This document shows, piece by piece, positions 1 through 21,530 of a stretch of 64,000 bases of DNA. The stretch's first letter is position 1. Each line of letters opens with the position of its first letter. The stretch comes from Balanoglossus misakiensis (lineage: Eukaryota; Hemichordata): contig CM082578.2 of NCBI GenBank assembly GCA_040954595.2, positions 8,060,001 through 8,124,000 on the forward strand. Direction: 5' to 3'. The notes beneath the pieces were generated by a model. The model ran no database searches. It was not told the origin of the DNA and saw only the letters and a list, made by a program, of their open reading frames with translations. The position numbers and the translations under genes are program-made.

Positions 1-1924
1 ACAGCTATTGGTATCCAAACAGCAGAAGGTGTTGTATTAGGAGTAGAGAAGAGAATTACATCATCTCTTATGGAACCAACAAGTATTGAAAAAATTGTAG
101 AAGTTGATAGTCATATAGGTATGTTTATGTCAGTTCTGGTTAGTGTAGCTTTATGCTTGCATGATGAGATGAGATAAGTCAATTAATTAGGATCAAACAT
201 GACCAGAGTGTGTACTTTCATGTTCTTGTTGAACAAGTATCATTTATATTAACAAGGTCAGTCAAAACTACATTTGAACTGTTGTGGTGCTCGATCTAAA
301 ATTGTCTTTTTTCCATGAAGGTTGTGCAATGAGTGGTCTCATAGCTGATTCCAGAACAATGGTAGACAAAGCAAGAGTTGAAGCGCAGGTACGTTGTCAT
401 ACTAAAAGCTGTTCCATTAGTATGTCACCACAGCGGATCATGAATTATGACAACAAAAGGTTCAGTTGCCATGTTCTCTTATGCTGTTATTTTTTTTATC
501 CCATCTGCAGAATCATTGGTTTACTTATAATGAGAAGATGTCAGTGGAGAGTGTAACACAGGCTGTGTCCAACTTAGCACTGCAGTTTGGTGATGATGAT
601 GCCGATGTTGGTGCTATGGTAAGGAGTCTGTGAAAGATTGCAACAGATGCAATTAGTCGTGCGTCAGAGTTCACATATTTTGAGGAAAATTGTTATATGT
701 GTTTCCGGTACTGTACTTCAGTGCAAACAGACATCACTTCAGCTGGGCACAATTGCACACATCCATGGTTGGCATAATAAAATGTACACGTTGCCTGATA
801 ACCATATTGTGAAGGAAGGAAGTCTCCCTTTCACAAAATGGTAGTACAGCCTGCAGAGAGTGGGGAGAGAGAGCAACTAACAGCTTGATAATATGTGAAT
901 ATATTGAGAATCTCAACTAGCTGCTATAAAATGATTTCCGGTACATGCTGTGCAAATATGATAAGTTGGCTGGTAGCAGCATATCAAAGTATAACGAGAA
1001 ATGCCAATGTCTAGCCCTGTGCTGTAATGTTCCAATGGTTTTGTTTTACAGAGCCGTCCATTTGGTGTTGCGCTGTTATTTGCAGGCATTGATGAGAAAG
1101 GACCACAGTTGTAAGTTGAACTGTACTTCATACCAATTGTACTAATAAATAATTCACTGCATACAACACATCAACAGTAATTTACCAGGGACTTGCACTG
1201 AGCGGTGGACAGAAATAGAATTTTTTTTACTGATCAACACAGAATGACACTCACCCGGTAACGTGTTGTAAATTTAACCACAATTTCAAATCTTTCTATT
1301 GATGCGCATTGACTAATAAAAATATGAGGTATCAGACGTGTACAAACCCAAACGTCGTTTCACCCATAACACGTCAATTTGTAAGACATGTTCCTGTCAT
1401 CACACTTTCAATAAAGTCGGCCATTTTGTGTTTGTTTCCAGGTTCCACTTAGATCCATCAGGTACATTCATTCAGTATGATGCCAAAGCGATTGGATCAG
1501 GTTCAGAGGGTGCACAGTCTGCTCTGCAGGAAGTTTATCACAAGGTAAAAGTCAAGCAGTTGTCAGTGTGCTTATTATTTCTCTCTCACACTCACACACA
1601 CACATTCTCTCTCACTGGCAATCTACTTTTGTATATGTACCAATGGATTTTGTCTTTTCTTGCACAGTCAATGACACGGAGAGAGGCCTGTAAACACATA
1701 TTAACTATCTTGAAGCAAGTGATGGAAGAGAAACTCAATTCTACAAACGTGGAGGTGAGATCATCTAGAATAGTCTAGAATAAATTGTGATTTCTTCATT
1801 TAGAAGTTGTAAAACTGAATGACTTCTTTTTCTTTTCTTTCTCCAGATGGCCACAGTAACAAGGGAAAACAATTTTCACATGTTGTCAAAGACAGAGATA
1901 GAAGAAATCATTTCAGAGTTGTAA
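1..1924 (+). CDS. PSMA5: Proteasome subunit alpha type-5 (20S core), 5' part missing
   Basis: Alpha-ring subunit of the 20S proteasome, which degrades ubiquitinated proteins in cytosol and nucleus. Alpha subunits are structural and gate the chamber; they carry no catalytic threonine. Exons by GT-AG junctions: 1-118, 321-388, 511-618, 1052-1110, 1442-1544, 1668-1754, 1847-1924, stop TAA at 1922. They join in frame into 206 codons. The first residues read TAIGIQT, followed by the family blocks [29 protein letters not shown] and the NFHM tail. In the human protein TAIG begins at residue 36, so about 35 N-terminal codons lie left of the window and the full protein would be about 241 residues, the usual length. 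The exon containing base 1 may begin further left. Very confident of identity; exon edges were inferred by eye. Confidence 0.96.
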
Positions 1925-3169
1925 AAATAGCAAGATATGTTTGACCTAAGATCTCGGCACGTTGGTATTTCACAATGACAGTGTCACTTGTGTATTCATT
2001 AGGATCAAATCTAGACATATGGACCCAGCTAAACAGAGTGGCATTATGGCCCAGTCAAGTGAATATTAATAGATGTGAGATTTGACAGTTATGGCTGTAT
2101 GTCAGCTCTGACCATGCTATGACATGTAATATCATGATGTTTTGATATTTTGTGTTGCTAAATGCAAATATTAAATTGACAGCCAAGTCTCATTCTATCA
2201 TCTTTGAAATGCCAGTGCAGCTGACAGCGTCTGGTAAATTTATTTTCTAGTCATGTTTCCTTCATGTGTATAGCTCGAAAAACCCTCAGCAGTGAAATTG
2301 GCATGTTCCACTGTTAATGTGACCACCATCTCTATCAGACAAAACATTGTGGCTCTCCAGTCCAGTTTGAGACTGTTTGTTATCTTTACAGTGACCAATT
2401 GAATCGTACATTACTTACTGGATTGTTGGTTGTCAAGGCAGTGCCTACCGGGTATAGGTTGGGATTTTTCTAAAACTGTTGTCTCCACCACCCCTCCTAA
2501 AGAGTGGTGGAATAATTTAAGGCTTGGCTAGCAGGGGTCTGAAAATTTAATTTTGGGGGGCAATAGACAGGAACAAGAACACTAAGGAAGTTCATTTTTG
2601 TTTTGTGTATATCTATGTCTATGTACATGTTTTGTTTGACTGACTTCAGTAAACGTCAAACTTTTGAAATACTAGTATATGACTGATGAGAGCTTATGTA
2701 ATTATGTCTGCCATACTTTGTGTGTTTGTGTGCATGTATGTTTTCGTGAACTTTGGTTTCTATGGGGAAGTTTTATGATGGGTAAAATTTATGCCAGAAA
2801 AGGGAATGTTCTCTTTTTGACAATGTGTTTGCTAGTTCGGTTATGCACCATGATCTTTATCACGATCAAATATGCCTGTTAACCAGGTTAGAACGTCTCT
2901 GAGTCGACAACTTATGGTACCCAACAAAGGTGATTCAAAGTTCTCGGCATTTTGAAAATATAAAGTTTAGTACTTTTAGTAGAACTATTTTTTAAGCACG
3001 AAAACGCTGATAAAACCACTCCAAAAAGTGAGTGGCGGCTGGATAGGTAAGCGCCCTCATTGGTGGCGGGTGGCCAGTGGGGGCTCACTTGCCCATGTAA
3101 CTTGCTCGGTCAGCTGGCAGGCAGGTCATCGCTGGTCGAGCTAGTCGAGTACAGTCATCATATGCAGAG
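1925..3169. other. Spacer: PSMA5 3' flank and HYI 5' flank
   Basis: No conserved coding exon seen. The left part should hold the PSMA5 3' untranslated region; an ATTAAA hexamer at about 2170 is a possible polyadenylation signal. The right part should hold the HYI promoter and 5' untranslated region. No repeat or RNA gene recognised. Confidence 0.5.
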
Positions 3170-5842
3170 ATGAAGTTCGCGGCAAACTTGAATTTCATGT
3201 TCACCGAACATGGTGACATGGTATCACGATACATTGCAGCAAAGGCGGCTGGTTTCACAGCCGTGGAAAGCGTTCCGTATGAGGTACCGCTGGAGAAACT
3301 TGTGGAAGTCCAGAAAAGGGAAGGTCTGGAACAGGTGCTGATCAACGCTCCTCCAGGTGAATTGAACTCCCTTGATTGATTGATTAAAGGTGACTGTTTT
3401 TTGTAGCTGCATGAATAAGTTGTTATAAAACACACACCCCACCCCCGCGCCACGCAACGTCTGTCGAGGTCGGTCGACACGCCCACAAATGCACTGATGG
3501 CCATCAGTCCAACATTGTAGCAAATAACTGTTAGATAGCATTATGTAACTTTCTTACAAGTTGTTCTAATGTTCATTATTGTGACATTTGCAACAAATGT
3601 GATTTCAAATGTGGTGGAAACTCATTGATTTCCTTCTATGGTTGATTTATGTAAGATGTGACGCTTCTTTGATTAAAATAATTCATTTGTTGTTTTCTGG
3701 TCACATTTTTCCCCAAATGGTAACCATGCACATACATGTATCTGAGTACAAAGAGTTATATAAATGTGTATTAATGTAACATTGAAATTGACACAATATG
3801 AATGCATGCACCTCTACGATTATAGGTGATTGGTCGGCCGGAGAACGGGGTTTTGCAGCACTTCCGGGCAGACAAAATGATTTCCAGAAATCCCTAGATT
3901 TAGCCATTCAGTATGCAAAAGGTTTGAATTGCAAAAGGTAAGGCATTATTGTCATGATATCTCTTATCAGAAAAATATCTTCACTCAGATCTGACTGCAT
4001 GTGTATATTGATCACATCAGATGAAGTCAATATGGAAACAATGACTGCAGTTCTGAATCACTGACTCAGCCAGCCTTTCATATGTTAGAATTTCCTGTTG
4101 ATAGGAGCGTCGATCGCCATCATCATTGAGGTCTGATACAGTGAAATTGATTTTTTCCGTTCATGTGTAGACTGACTCTCTGAACTTCTTTGAAATGTTC
4201 AAATTCAGTGAGATGTAATTATAGATTTTCTGTGTTGATTTTACTAAACTGAATTCTTTGAAATATGAAAGTAGTTAGAATGCCTTGTCATAGCGCCCAC
4301 GTCATTGAATTTCTCTGTTGATAAGTTAAATTGATCTATTTGAATGCACTGGTACATGTATTTTATATATTAAAACTAGGGTACATGTGATGGCTGGAGT
4401 CGTTCCGTCCGACAGTTCTGCAGACAAACAAACTCTTTTACAGGAAATGGAAGAAGTCTTCATTGAAAACTTAAAATATGCAGCAGACAGACTACAAAAA
4501 GTGAGTGTCATTTTGTGATTTCCAAAACTGCACACACGTCTTGCGCCTCAGGTTGTTGATTTGGAGCAGTTTTTACAGATATTAAAATTAACATTAACAT
4601 TGTATCACTTCTCTCATTGCAGGAGGGTATGATGGCAATCATCGAACCCATTAACACACTAATCAGTATACCAGGGTACTTTCTGAACACACCATCTCAA
4701 GGTTTGTACCCGACTTTCTTGGTTCTGCTTTTTCTGAAGTGCCAAAATGGAATGTTACAGCTGAAATGATTCATGGTAATCTGAAGGCTGTAAAATGGAA
4801 AACAATGACAACAAAGCAAGGCTCGCTTCCTGTTTTTTAAAGCTGAGTATTAAAAGACATACCACCCACATTGATCAAGTATTGATCAAGTCTTTTCCTT
4901 CATTCATTCATTTTGCAGCGGCTGCCATTATCAAGAAAGTGAACCACAAAAATCTCAAGCTTCAGTTGGTAATTATAATTTTGCAGTACAACAGGGAAGG
5001 GAAGCACTACATTGCAAAAGCTGATTTCTTTTCAACTTTCAACTTTGAACCAGACACATGTTGAAGTACAACCTGACCCAAGCAGAGCTGCCAGGCCTGT
5101 TATATTTTCATGTTCCAAACCATTATTCCGAACCACTTTCAAATGATGACACACTTTTATTTCTGGAACTCTGACAGGATTTATACCATGCACAGTTGAT
5201 GAGAGGCAATCTGACTGGCTTGATAAAGGAATATTTACCTATCATAGGTATGTGAACTAAAAAGATATAGACAATAATAATAATGTTAGTTAACTGTTGA
5301 CTGTAGATAAGGTCGGGAGATTATGGTCAGAGATATTTGTGTTCTAATCAAACGTCCGAAAACTTCTCAAATCAAAATCAGAAGATCATAATACTAATGA
5401 ACGAAAAAATGATAATTTATTTCTTTTCAGGGCACATTCAAGTAGCTCAAGTTCCAGACAGAGGTGAACCTGATAGCCCGGGTGAAATCAACTACAGTTA
5501 CATTTTTGAATTGTTAGAATCTCTTGGCTATGATGGATTTGTAGGATGCGAATACAAACCAACCACAAGTAAGTCAGAATTTTAATAAAGAAAAAATAAT
5601 TGAAAGTTACCATGAGTGAAATATGAGAAAAAATGTTGATGTTGATTTTCAAGGCCTGTACTGTTCTCACCCTAAGAAGATATTTTACACTTTTTGATGA
5701 CTTCCCTCATAAAGAAAGAAATTAGCCACGAAAGTTTCCCTAAAAAAGGTGATGAATACAGTAGTGTCTTACATTTGTTTACGTTGCAGAGAAAACTGAA
5801 GACAGCCTGGGTTGGTTGAAGAATATGAAGTCTTTGAAATAA
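3170..5842 (+). CDS. HYI: Hydroxypyruvate isomerase (HYI family), complete
   Basis: TIM-barrel sugar isomerase of the xylose-isomerase-like superfamily, expected to interconvert hydroxypyruvate and tartronate semialdehyde in the cytosol. Eight exons: 3170-3356, 3826-3937, 4380-4500, 4623-4701, 4919-4968, 5178-5247, 5431-5568, 5790-5842. Phases close exactly, giving 269 residues and stop TAA (human HYI is 277). Family blocks in order: FAANLNFMF near the N-terminus, LINAPPG at the end of exon 1, [19 protein letters not shown], the [12 protein letters not shown] block, [19 protein letters not shown], and GFVGCEY near the C-terminus. The acidic residues of EPINT and GCEY lie where the family keeps metal-binding and catalytic acids. 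The ATG at 3170 is chosen because it directly precedes the conserved first strand; a nearby upstream ATG is out of frame. It lies tandem to PSMA5. Confidence 0.94.
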
Positions 5843-8800
5843 AGTGAGATTCAGCAGGGATCTGTGAAACTACAGAATGATGATTTTTTTAAGGAGGGGA
5901 TTTTTTATTCACTGTATATATGTGTTGCAGCATAAGGATACAATTCAGCCTTGTTTTCAGGACACACACTCTCATCAATGAAATACCAACAAACTAGTCT
6001 ACTGGACATGGTATTCAAAGGTCCCTAATTAATAGATGAATCTGTTACATTTGAGATGACACCTACCGTCATAACCTATGGCGGTCAATCGTGCAATCAC
6101 TTTCTGTATTGTACAGAAAGTGGATCAGTCCCAATATGGGTGATGTGTTATGCGTGCCTATGTAATGAATGACCTACATGTAAGAGTGCTTCGTTTAGGC
6201 TGGGTGCCAGTCATTTGCATAACACTGTAACTACTTTATTTGGTTCTCTTCTGCTCCAATTGCAAGGTTCTTTGCTCCCCATAAGTTTACCAGACAGTGT
6301 TGTTTTATGAACACTTAATGAGGGAAGTGCATGTACCAGTATAATGATAGGGTTTATGCACAAAATAAAGCCGGGTATGGACTCTTCCATATGTGATATT
6401 ATACTGACTCGCCCATATGTGCATATAGCGCCCTCTTCCTTACTGGTGTCATAATCTTGTGTGTGATAATTCTACACACTATACACATCAAAGAAAAGAC
6501 AAAGTTCGAGATCGCAGAATCTTTGGACACAAATTAACACATCACGCATTCTGTAGAGAAATATTGATGGTCATCACAGCTTCCAAATGGCATGGGGGGA
6601 AACTGAAAAACAAGTGTTTGAATTTGCTTGTTATCCCCTTACAAAAATACTGATTTTCATTTTTCACAAATTCCCATTCTCACAATGTTATGTAAACACA
6701 CGACTGCTCTTAATGTGTCATGAAGGAATTTAACAGGTGGGCGTTTATTGACAGCCAGATGATGAAGGCAAAGATTTATATGCAAGCAGTTTAAAATAAG
6801 AGTACACAGACCAAACCAATACCTACCTCATTGAGAAACACCATATATTATTATATCATGGCACATGCATGCGGACTCACACACGTATACATACGTACAT
6901 GCATACACACACACCAAGGTACATGTACATCCATAAATGGCATATATATACACCTTTGACCACTATAGCCTCTCCACACAAACAAACCATGTCACCCAAA
7001 AGTGATTCATGCAAATACAAGAAATTAACAAAACAAATTGTTGAATTTAATCAGTGTTTTTACATAAAACAAATTACATAAATATTACAAGATATGAATG
7101 AAAAGGAAAGACTATGCCAACAGTATGCCTTCATATCTCTAATTGGGTAAAAACGTATACATATTCATCTGGATCAGCAATTGTGTGAAATTCATTAATA
7201 CAAAAAAATATTACAGAAATATACAGCACTGAATATGAAAGGATAGGACAACCTCAGTAAAAGATACATGCAATATAAAAATAAGGAGCACGTCTGAAAA
7301 ATGTTAAAGTCATTATCATGATACACATTTCAAATCAATGCTTTAAGCTGCATTTTAAAGATTGGATCCTGCTTTCTCACAGCAGTTCTTGTTAAGTATA
7401 AAATATTGCAAGGATGATTTAAAAAAAAAACACCCAGTCAGTACTAGAAAGGAACAATTCATTTCTATTAAGTGAATGAAAGCATGAATACTGGAGGATT
7501 TCAATACAAGGCTTTGTGAATGAGTTGCTGCCTCTACATACGTGACAGGCATTTCATTTGTTCATTGTCTGTCTGTTACTTTAACCTTGTCAACCGTAAT
7601 GCCCAGTGCATGGGTCAAACCAGCCGCTGGGCTATACCAAAAGAATGACCGTGTCAGAAAGAAATAGGAGGGTCATCGAAAGTCAATAATGTCACAGAGT
7701 CTTTGACAATGCCAACTATGTACATTGCACAGTGGTAGCTTGCATATGCCAGTGACGTGTCTACGGTCACTCTACCGTAATCTGTCAAGCCTATATTTGC
7801 TGAGATCAGCGTTCTCTATTGGTGTGGCTGTGAATTCAAAATGGTGGCAGCTAGTACAGTTAATCCATGCACACACGCACACACAGTGAAATAGATGTAC
7901 CCCTTTGGTATATGTGCGTGTAATTACAGTGCGTAAGGGCACAGCATGGAAAGACACCAATGACATGATATTTTTATGACATTCATTAGATTTTTAACCC
8001 ATGACCCCAAAATGGATAACATTTCACTGAATTCACTTTAAAATGGCAGATCTCCACCGTAATGTTTGAATTTTTCTAACAATAACATGAGAGTTGATAT
8101 TCAGGTGTCTTCCTGACAGCAGAATTTGAATTATTGTCTATTATGATTGTTCAAAACAAAACCTTAGTCTTCCATCTCAAATCAGACAAATTAAAATATA
8201 CATAAATTCTTGTGCCAATAAATATAGCTTGTTGAACTTTGACAATTCCCTGCAGTTGGCATTCTAGGGGACTCGTGTCGAACAGACTGGAAAACATTCA
8301 CTCATTAGCAATGGAAGTAGCAGCATTTTTAATGAATATCAAGTGACATTGAAATGTTCAAATAAGCACTAACTACTATAGACCTCTATTTCAACTAAAG
8401 ACAATATTGTTTCCTTGCCAGTTTGCAGAGAAAATTTGCATATCACACTATAAACCACCATGCGCAAGACAGTTATTATTTAAGATTAGGAAGGCACATT
8501 ATTTCATGGCAAAAAACAAACCCTTCACCTACTTTACAAGTTACATTCAACTTCCAACTATTATACTCACTTGAAAAAAAAATACTTTTGTCAGATATTG
8601 CTCAGACTGCAATTGTAACAAATAGCTATTTGAACACAGCATAACACCTTGTTTCCCAAATTTTAACTATGTGTGCTGTTTTTACAATGCACCAAATAAT
8701 AACTATCAAATCTAGGTCTATTACATGATTGGTTGATTTTTATTAAGTAAAAGAGATTTCTAATTCTCTGATTGTACATTTTGTTGAGTGGACGGCTGCC

Positions 8801-10328
8801 CACTTGTCACCGTGTTACATTAGACATTGCACCCATTTTTGTGACCTTCATGTGACCTTAATAACGTTTTGCATTCCATTCACCAGCGTTCCATCAACTT
8901 GCACTGGAACACTGACGGAAGTATCAGAATGTAGGGTCACTAAGGGGTCATGCACATAGCCGAGTGTGTTTGAGATGATTTGACCAATGCAGAGCCAAGT
9001 TACATTTGCTTGAAATTTAGATATAAAAAGTTAATAGAAATATACAAAAAAAATACTCTAATTTGCATAGCGAAGAAACATTACCAGTAAAACATCACTT
9101 GGATGTGTCAACATTAGTTGAAAACACAGGTATTGATTGTTGGGCATAATATTCTTTTTTATACAAAGATATCTTTTCTATGATAAATATCAGCAAGAGG
9201 CAGTCCAACTTGTCCCAAATTAAGAAAAATGATCATTGTTGTACTAATCTGCAGTGTAATTTATATATTTCAGTATTTGTAAGTCACAACAGTTCATACA
9301 AACATGAACACTAAAAAGATATGCATAATGTCACTAAGGAAGGCCTGGTTATGCTCCGAGATAATCTCATATATAGTAATATAAAGTATACATACAGACA
9401 GCTAGCAAAATATTATTTAAAAAATGCATGACTTTTTTTACAAACACCACCCATTTACATGTTTGGCAGGATGACACTGTCCCTACTGATGATGGAGTCA
9501 ATTTATTGAAAGGTAATATATTTAGCATATTATGCAGGACCTGCATATGTTACATTTTCATTTTGTGATGAGGTACGTGTATAAATACAGTGCATTGTCT
9601 GTGTGTCAGTTTTGACAGAAATCCCAGAATTACACATCTATGATTATTCAGCTCCACTGAGTCATCAAGCTTGAACAGAGGGCACAGTCACTGGGTAACA
9701 GAAGTGGGATTTCAGCATACATATATTGCAACTATTATATACACTCTGTAGTAGTTTATTGAGAACAATTCTATGGAGAAAATGTTTCTAAATTTTATTC
9801 CTTCCATGCATTAGAGAAACAGCCAAAGTACATTGTCCGATGCATGCGATTAATTATTAAGCAGAGACCATTTCACACAGTTGCCAATCCAAAGTTTCTG
9901 CTATAAAATGAAAACATTTTAAAAAATACTGAAGAATACATATAATCAATGCCCCCCCTGAATATGAATATCCCACATGCATAAATATACAAAATGTATT
10001 GGACGCAAATAAAAGCAACTATTGGGGCTCAAGATTTGCAAGAACCATGAACCCTTTGGTGACACTATTTATATCCCATAATTTTAGTCAAGGATATTAT
10101 TACATGCCGTTCAAAGCGTATTATGTAGCATTAACAACATATCGAGCTATAAAGCAAAAGCTGCAATGTTAAATGCTGTCTGCCAGCATTTCTATAATGA
10201 CATCAAAACAACACACGGTTGTAGCATGAGTTATGCCATTTCAGCGACAAGCTTTGCTCCAGTTCAAATCTGTAAGTTACATACTGGTTTTATTATAAAA
10301 CCACTCTTGGTTTTCGTGATTGACAGCT
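5843..10328. other. Long AT-rich spacer between convergent HYI and NAMPT 3' ends
   Basis: About 4.5 kb with no exon matching a family I recognise. It should include the HYI 3' untranslated region (AATAAA at 6364) and probably a long NAMPT 3' untranslated region on the minus strand. A CA/TACA-rich low-complexity patch lies at about 6872-6930. A short open frame there is compositional, not a gene. Confidence 0.5.
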
Positions 10329-18088
<7,760 letters not shown>

Positions 18089-21000
18089 GGCGTATCTGCC
18101 AGCAGTAGCACTGTTGTGTTCCTAGAAGCGCTAGCAGGTTGTGTAGGTGTGCATTGTCAGCAAAGTATGCAAATTTCAAACTGAAGAGCGCCACTCACGG
18201 CCTAGTCCTATCCAAACGTACGCAACGCAGAGGTCATTTGAGGGGTTGTTTGGTGTCAAGGCAACTCGCGCCTCCTTTATGATCACGTAATGCACTCACG
18301 ATTAGTAAAAACAGTATAGTAAAACTGCCTTTTTCGTCAGTTCACAGTCCCTCAGGAAATATTGGCTGATACAAGTTTGTACACGTATGGTACCGTGGTG
18401 ACGCGAGTCAATGATGATTCAATGCGGTTGATTGAGTCACCAATGGGGAATTGAGCAATTGTTTACTGGCCAACTAAAGAAAGAATCTTTTATCGCGGTT
18501 GCAAATACGAGCGCAAAATGCTACGGGGCTTCCATAGTTGATAAAAGTCTTTCGAAATAAACCTGTTCACAAGTACAATTGCTAAAAGACGAAGGTGGTA
18601 TCGATGAACACATTGGCTAGTGGGCACTTTATAAAACTGGGCATAAACTTAAGTTGGGTGTTAGGAGGGATTGATACTCACTGTTTTGGATCACTTGCAA
18701 TGAAAGCATATCTGGGCATATTTTTTCACAATTAAGTTTACAGTACGATGTAATATTAAGTGCTCATTACGTTTTCATAAAAGCCCAGCAACATGTAAAG
18801 GTACTATTAAAAACTGTAGATCGACACCATACGCGACCGTATTCTTACTTTTACAACTTTGGAAAAATGTAATAGGACAAGAAAATAACACGTTAAAACG
18901 GCGGTCACTTGCATGGGTCAAATTTCTACTGTAACACAATGACCTTTTATTTATTCCAAATGAGTCAGCGGTTGACACACTTTTTATGCACAGTTTGCAT
19001 TTTTAATTGTTGTGTGCACAGCTGAAAATCAAAAGTTCCGTGGACAGACAAAAGGAAATGCCCACGTCAACAAATGTGCGCTTCCAAGGCTGTCTGTAAA
19101 CAATTATACCGAATATTCCATATAGGCGTATAATATTGTGTTGACAAGAAAAGCGGGCCGAACTTTTCAATTCACTGCACTGAAAGTAGACTAAGGCCTA
19201 AACCAAACCACAGTATCCAGAGGCGACTAACTAAAAGTTGACTGATTTTATACTCGGACGTAAAAGTTTTTCTTCAATACTTGACAAATCTCTGTACTTA
19301 TTTTTTTAGCCCATGTCCTGTCTTATCAGTTGCTAATTCGGAATACAAGCTATCGAGTTTCCCGTTAAGCACCTGCTAATTACTTAATTTGCGTACCCCA
19401 TCCAACGATTAAGTTGACAAAATAAACATCCGTGAACCAGTACTGTCATACCCAGTATAGTACACACGTACACAGTGTGCAGAGAAAGGGGCAATCGGCA
19501 GCGCCCTCTTACGCCGAATGAGAGAAACGAAAGGATTAATGGTGACTTATCACTTGTGTTGAACTGGTTGAAAGTAAATAATATGTGCGTTTTCCAAATT
19601 TTTAAAAAGTTATTTACATCAGCATATGCAATATGCAAGTTTGCAAAAGAAAGCTTGACGACAAAATATGACTAATTAAAATGTTATTAGTCAATGTTCA
19701 TGCAAAAGATCTGGGTTGAGTGGGGTTCAGGAGCTACAAAGTATAATGCCAGTGTTTGCCAACAGAAAACCAGAATGCGACAGTCTCGATGCGAGTCTTA
19801 ATTTTTGATATGATGAGAGTTTATTCTCAGAAAGCAAGGTGTATGTGGGTAGGAATCTTTAATATCCTTGCAGAGTTGCAAAATACAAAGTTTTAACAAG
19901 AGAAGAGTACACCTTGATCAAGAGTGCCACATTGTACAGCATTACCATTACTCCAGAAAAATGAAATATTCTATCAGGAGTCTGGAAATAGCATCATTTC
20001 TCACACCACACCCACACTTCGCATGGTTTTTCAATTGTTTTCTGAATCATGGAGCAATACTGAAGATGTCAACATATCAGCAACCTGAAACTTCATTGCT
20101 AGCAGACTATACTATACAAAAAAATAACCAATTTTTTCCTCAAATGAATCTCACTATCAATTGTAAATTGTATGAGACTTGAAAATTTTGTCCTTTACAC
20201 CATTCCCAATTAAGATATGGTCATTGAGGATAAAGTCACACATATTATTTGAGCAACAACAAATCCTTATGAATCAGGTCCATCAGAATTTGATAGTTCT
20301 ATAAAGTCAACTGAAGTTGGGCTGTTGGTCTTTAACATTCTTTGTAAAAAATATTCCTTAACTATTAATTTTTTATATCCCTACAATTACCTTGCATGCT
20401 CACAACACCAACTATGATGGATAAAATAAATATATTTAAAATTAAAATGCTGTTACATGAAAATGATAAAAACGTTCATTCAAGGTAACCCTGGATACAG
20501 TTACTGACAGCTTGTGCAATCCATGGATGTGTGGATGGAAAACTTGGTGGCAGCTGCCTGTCGATTTAAAATGGCTGTGGTGATTTTTTGGATTTTCCCA
20601 CACTACACTAAGTTGTGTGACTGGTTAGGAGTCATGATGCTCATAACTACATGTCATAACCATCAAGATGGTTTTCTTTCCTGTCCTGAACTGAAGCAGC
20701 CCTACTTCTAGTATTAGAGCATAACATCCTGCACACTTCTTTATTTTCTCACAATTAAACTAATCACCTGCAGAACATGGACGTTTCCACCTTTTTATGA
20801 TTCAAGATCCAACCAATCTGAAATACATCTGACATTTACTTCCTCCTGTAGATTAATAACCATCACTTGCAATTCAATTCATAAATTCATTTCATATTGC
20901 AAAATCTGTCACAATAAAGTCTGGATTGTGCAAACACAAACGTAGCACAAAGTTGTAATGCAAGATAACCTAAATGAATTTTACTATGTCAAAAATATCA

Positions 21001-21530
21001 CAAAGTCTAAAACCTTACTTAAACTTTACACCAGGCCTTAAGCTTCGTTGGGTCAGTGGCAGAACTGAATAACTACAAACAATATGCTATACCTGATTTA
21101 CAACTACACTGTAAAAGACCTTGCTTCACTCTTAGTGAAATCACCATTGACAGCCACTGCAAAAATAATATCATCCACCTGACAACAGTGTTGAAGTATT
21201 CATCATGGCATTGCAAATATAAGTCTACTGTAGTCATCGTCAGTAGCAATTCTATGAAAACAATAATGCACTTAATTCATCCAGTAAAAGCTGAAAACAT
21301 AAAATTAATAATTACATGTATTTCTGTAATAGATTTATGGTTACTTATTATACATCTATATTTGCAAGATAATGTTAGTCTTTTATACCCTTAGGTGACA
21401 GACTAAACCTTGAGCAATGAAGTGACCAATATTCCAGCACAGAATAATTGGCCTTATCTGAAACTTTCTTTATTTTCTGCAAGCGTGTTCTTTGAGTCCA
21501 GACTGGCAGGGCTGTGGTTCATCACTGAAT
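18089..21530. other. NAMPT upstream region and BCAP31 3' flank
   Basis: Holds the NAMPT promoter and any 5' untranslated exon (right of 18088) and the BCAP31 3' untranslated region (left of 21531). No additional conserved exon or repeat recognised. Open frames here are short and show no family motif. Confidence 0.45.

Noticed and set aside
6869-7081. Open frame of 70 codons with His/Thr-rich start
   Set aside because: Encoded by a CA/TACA microsatellite; no family features.
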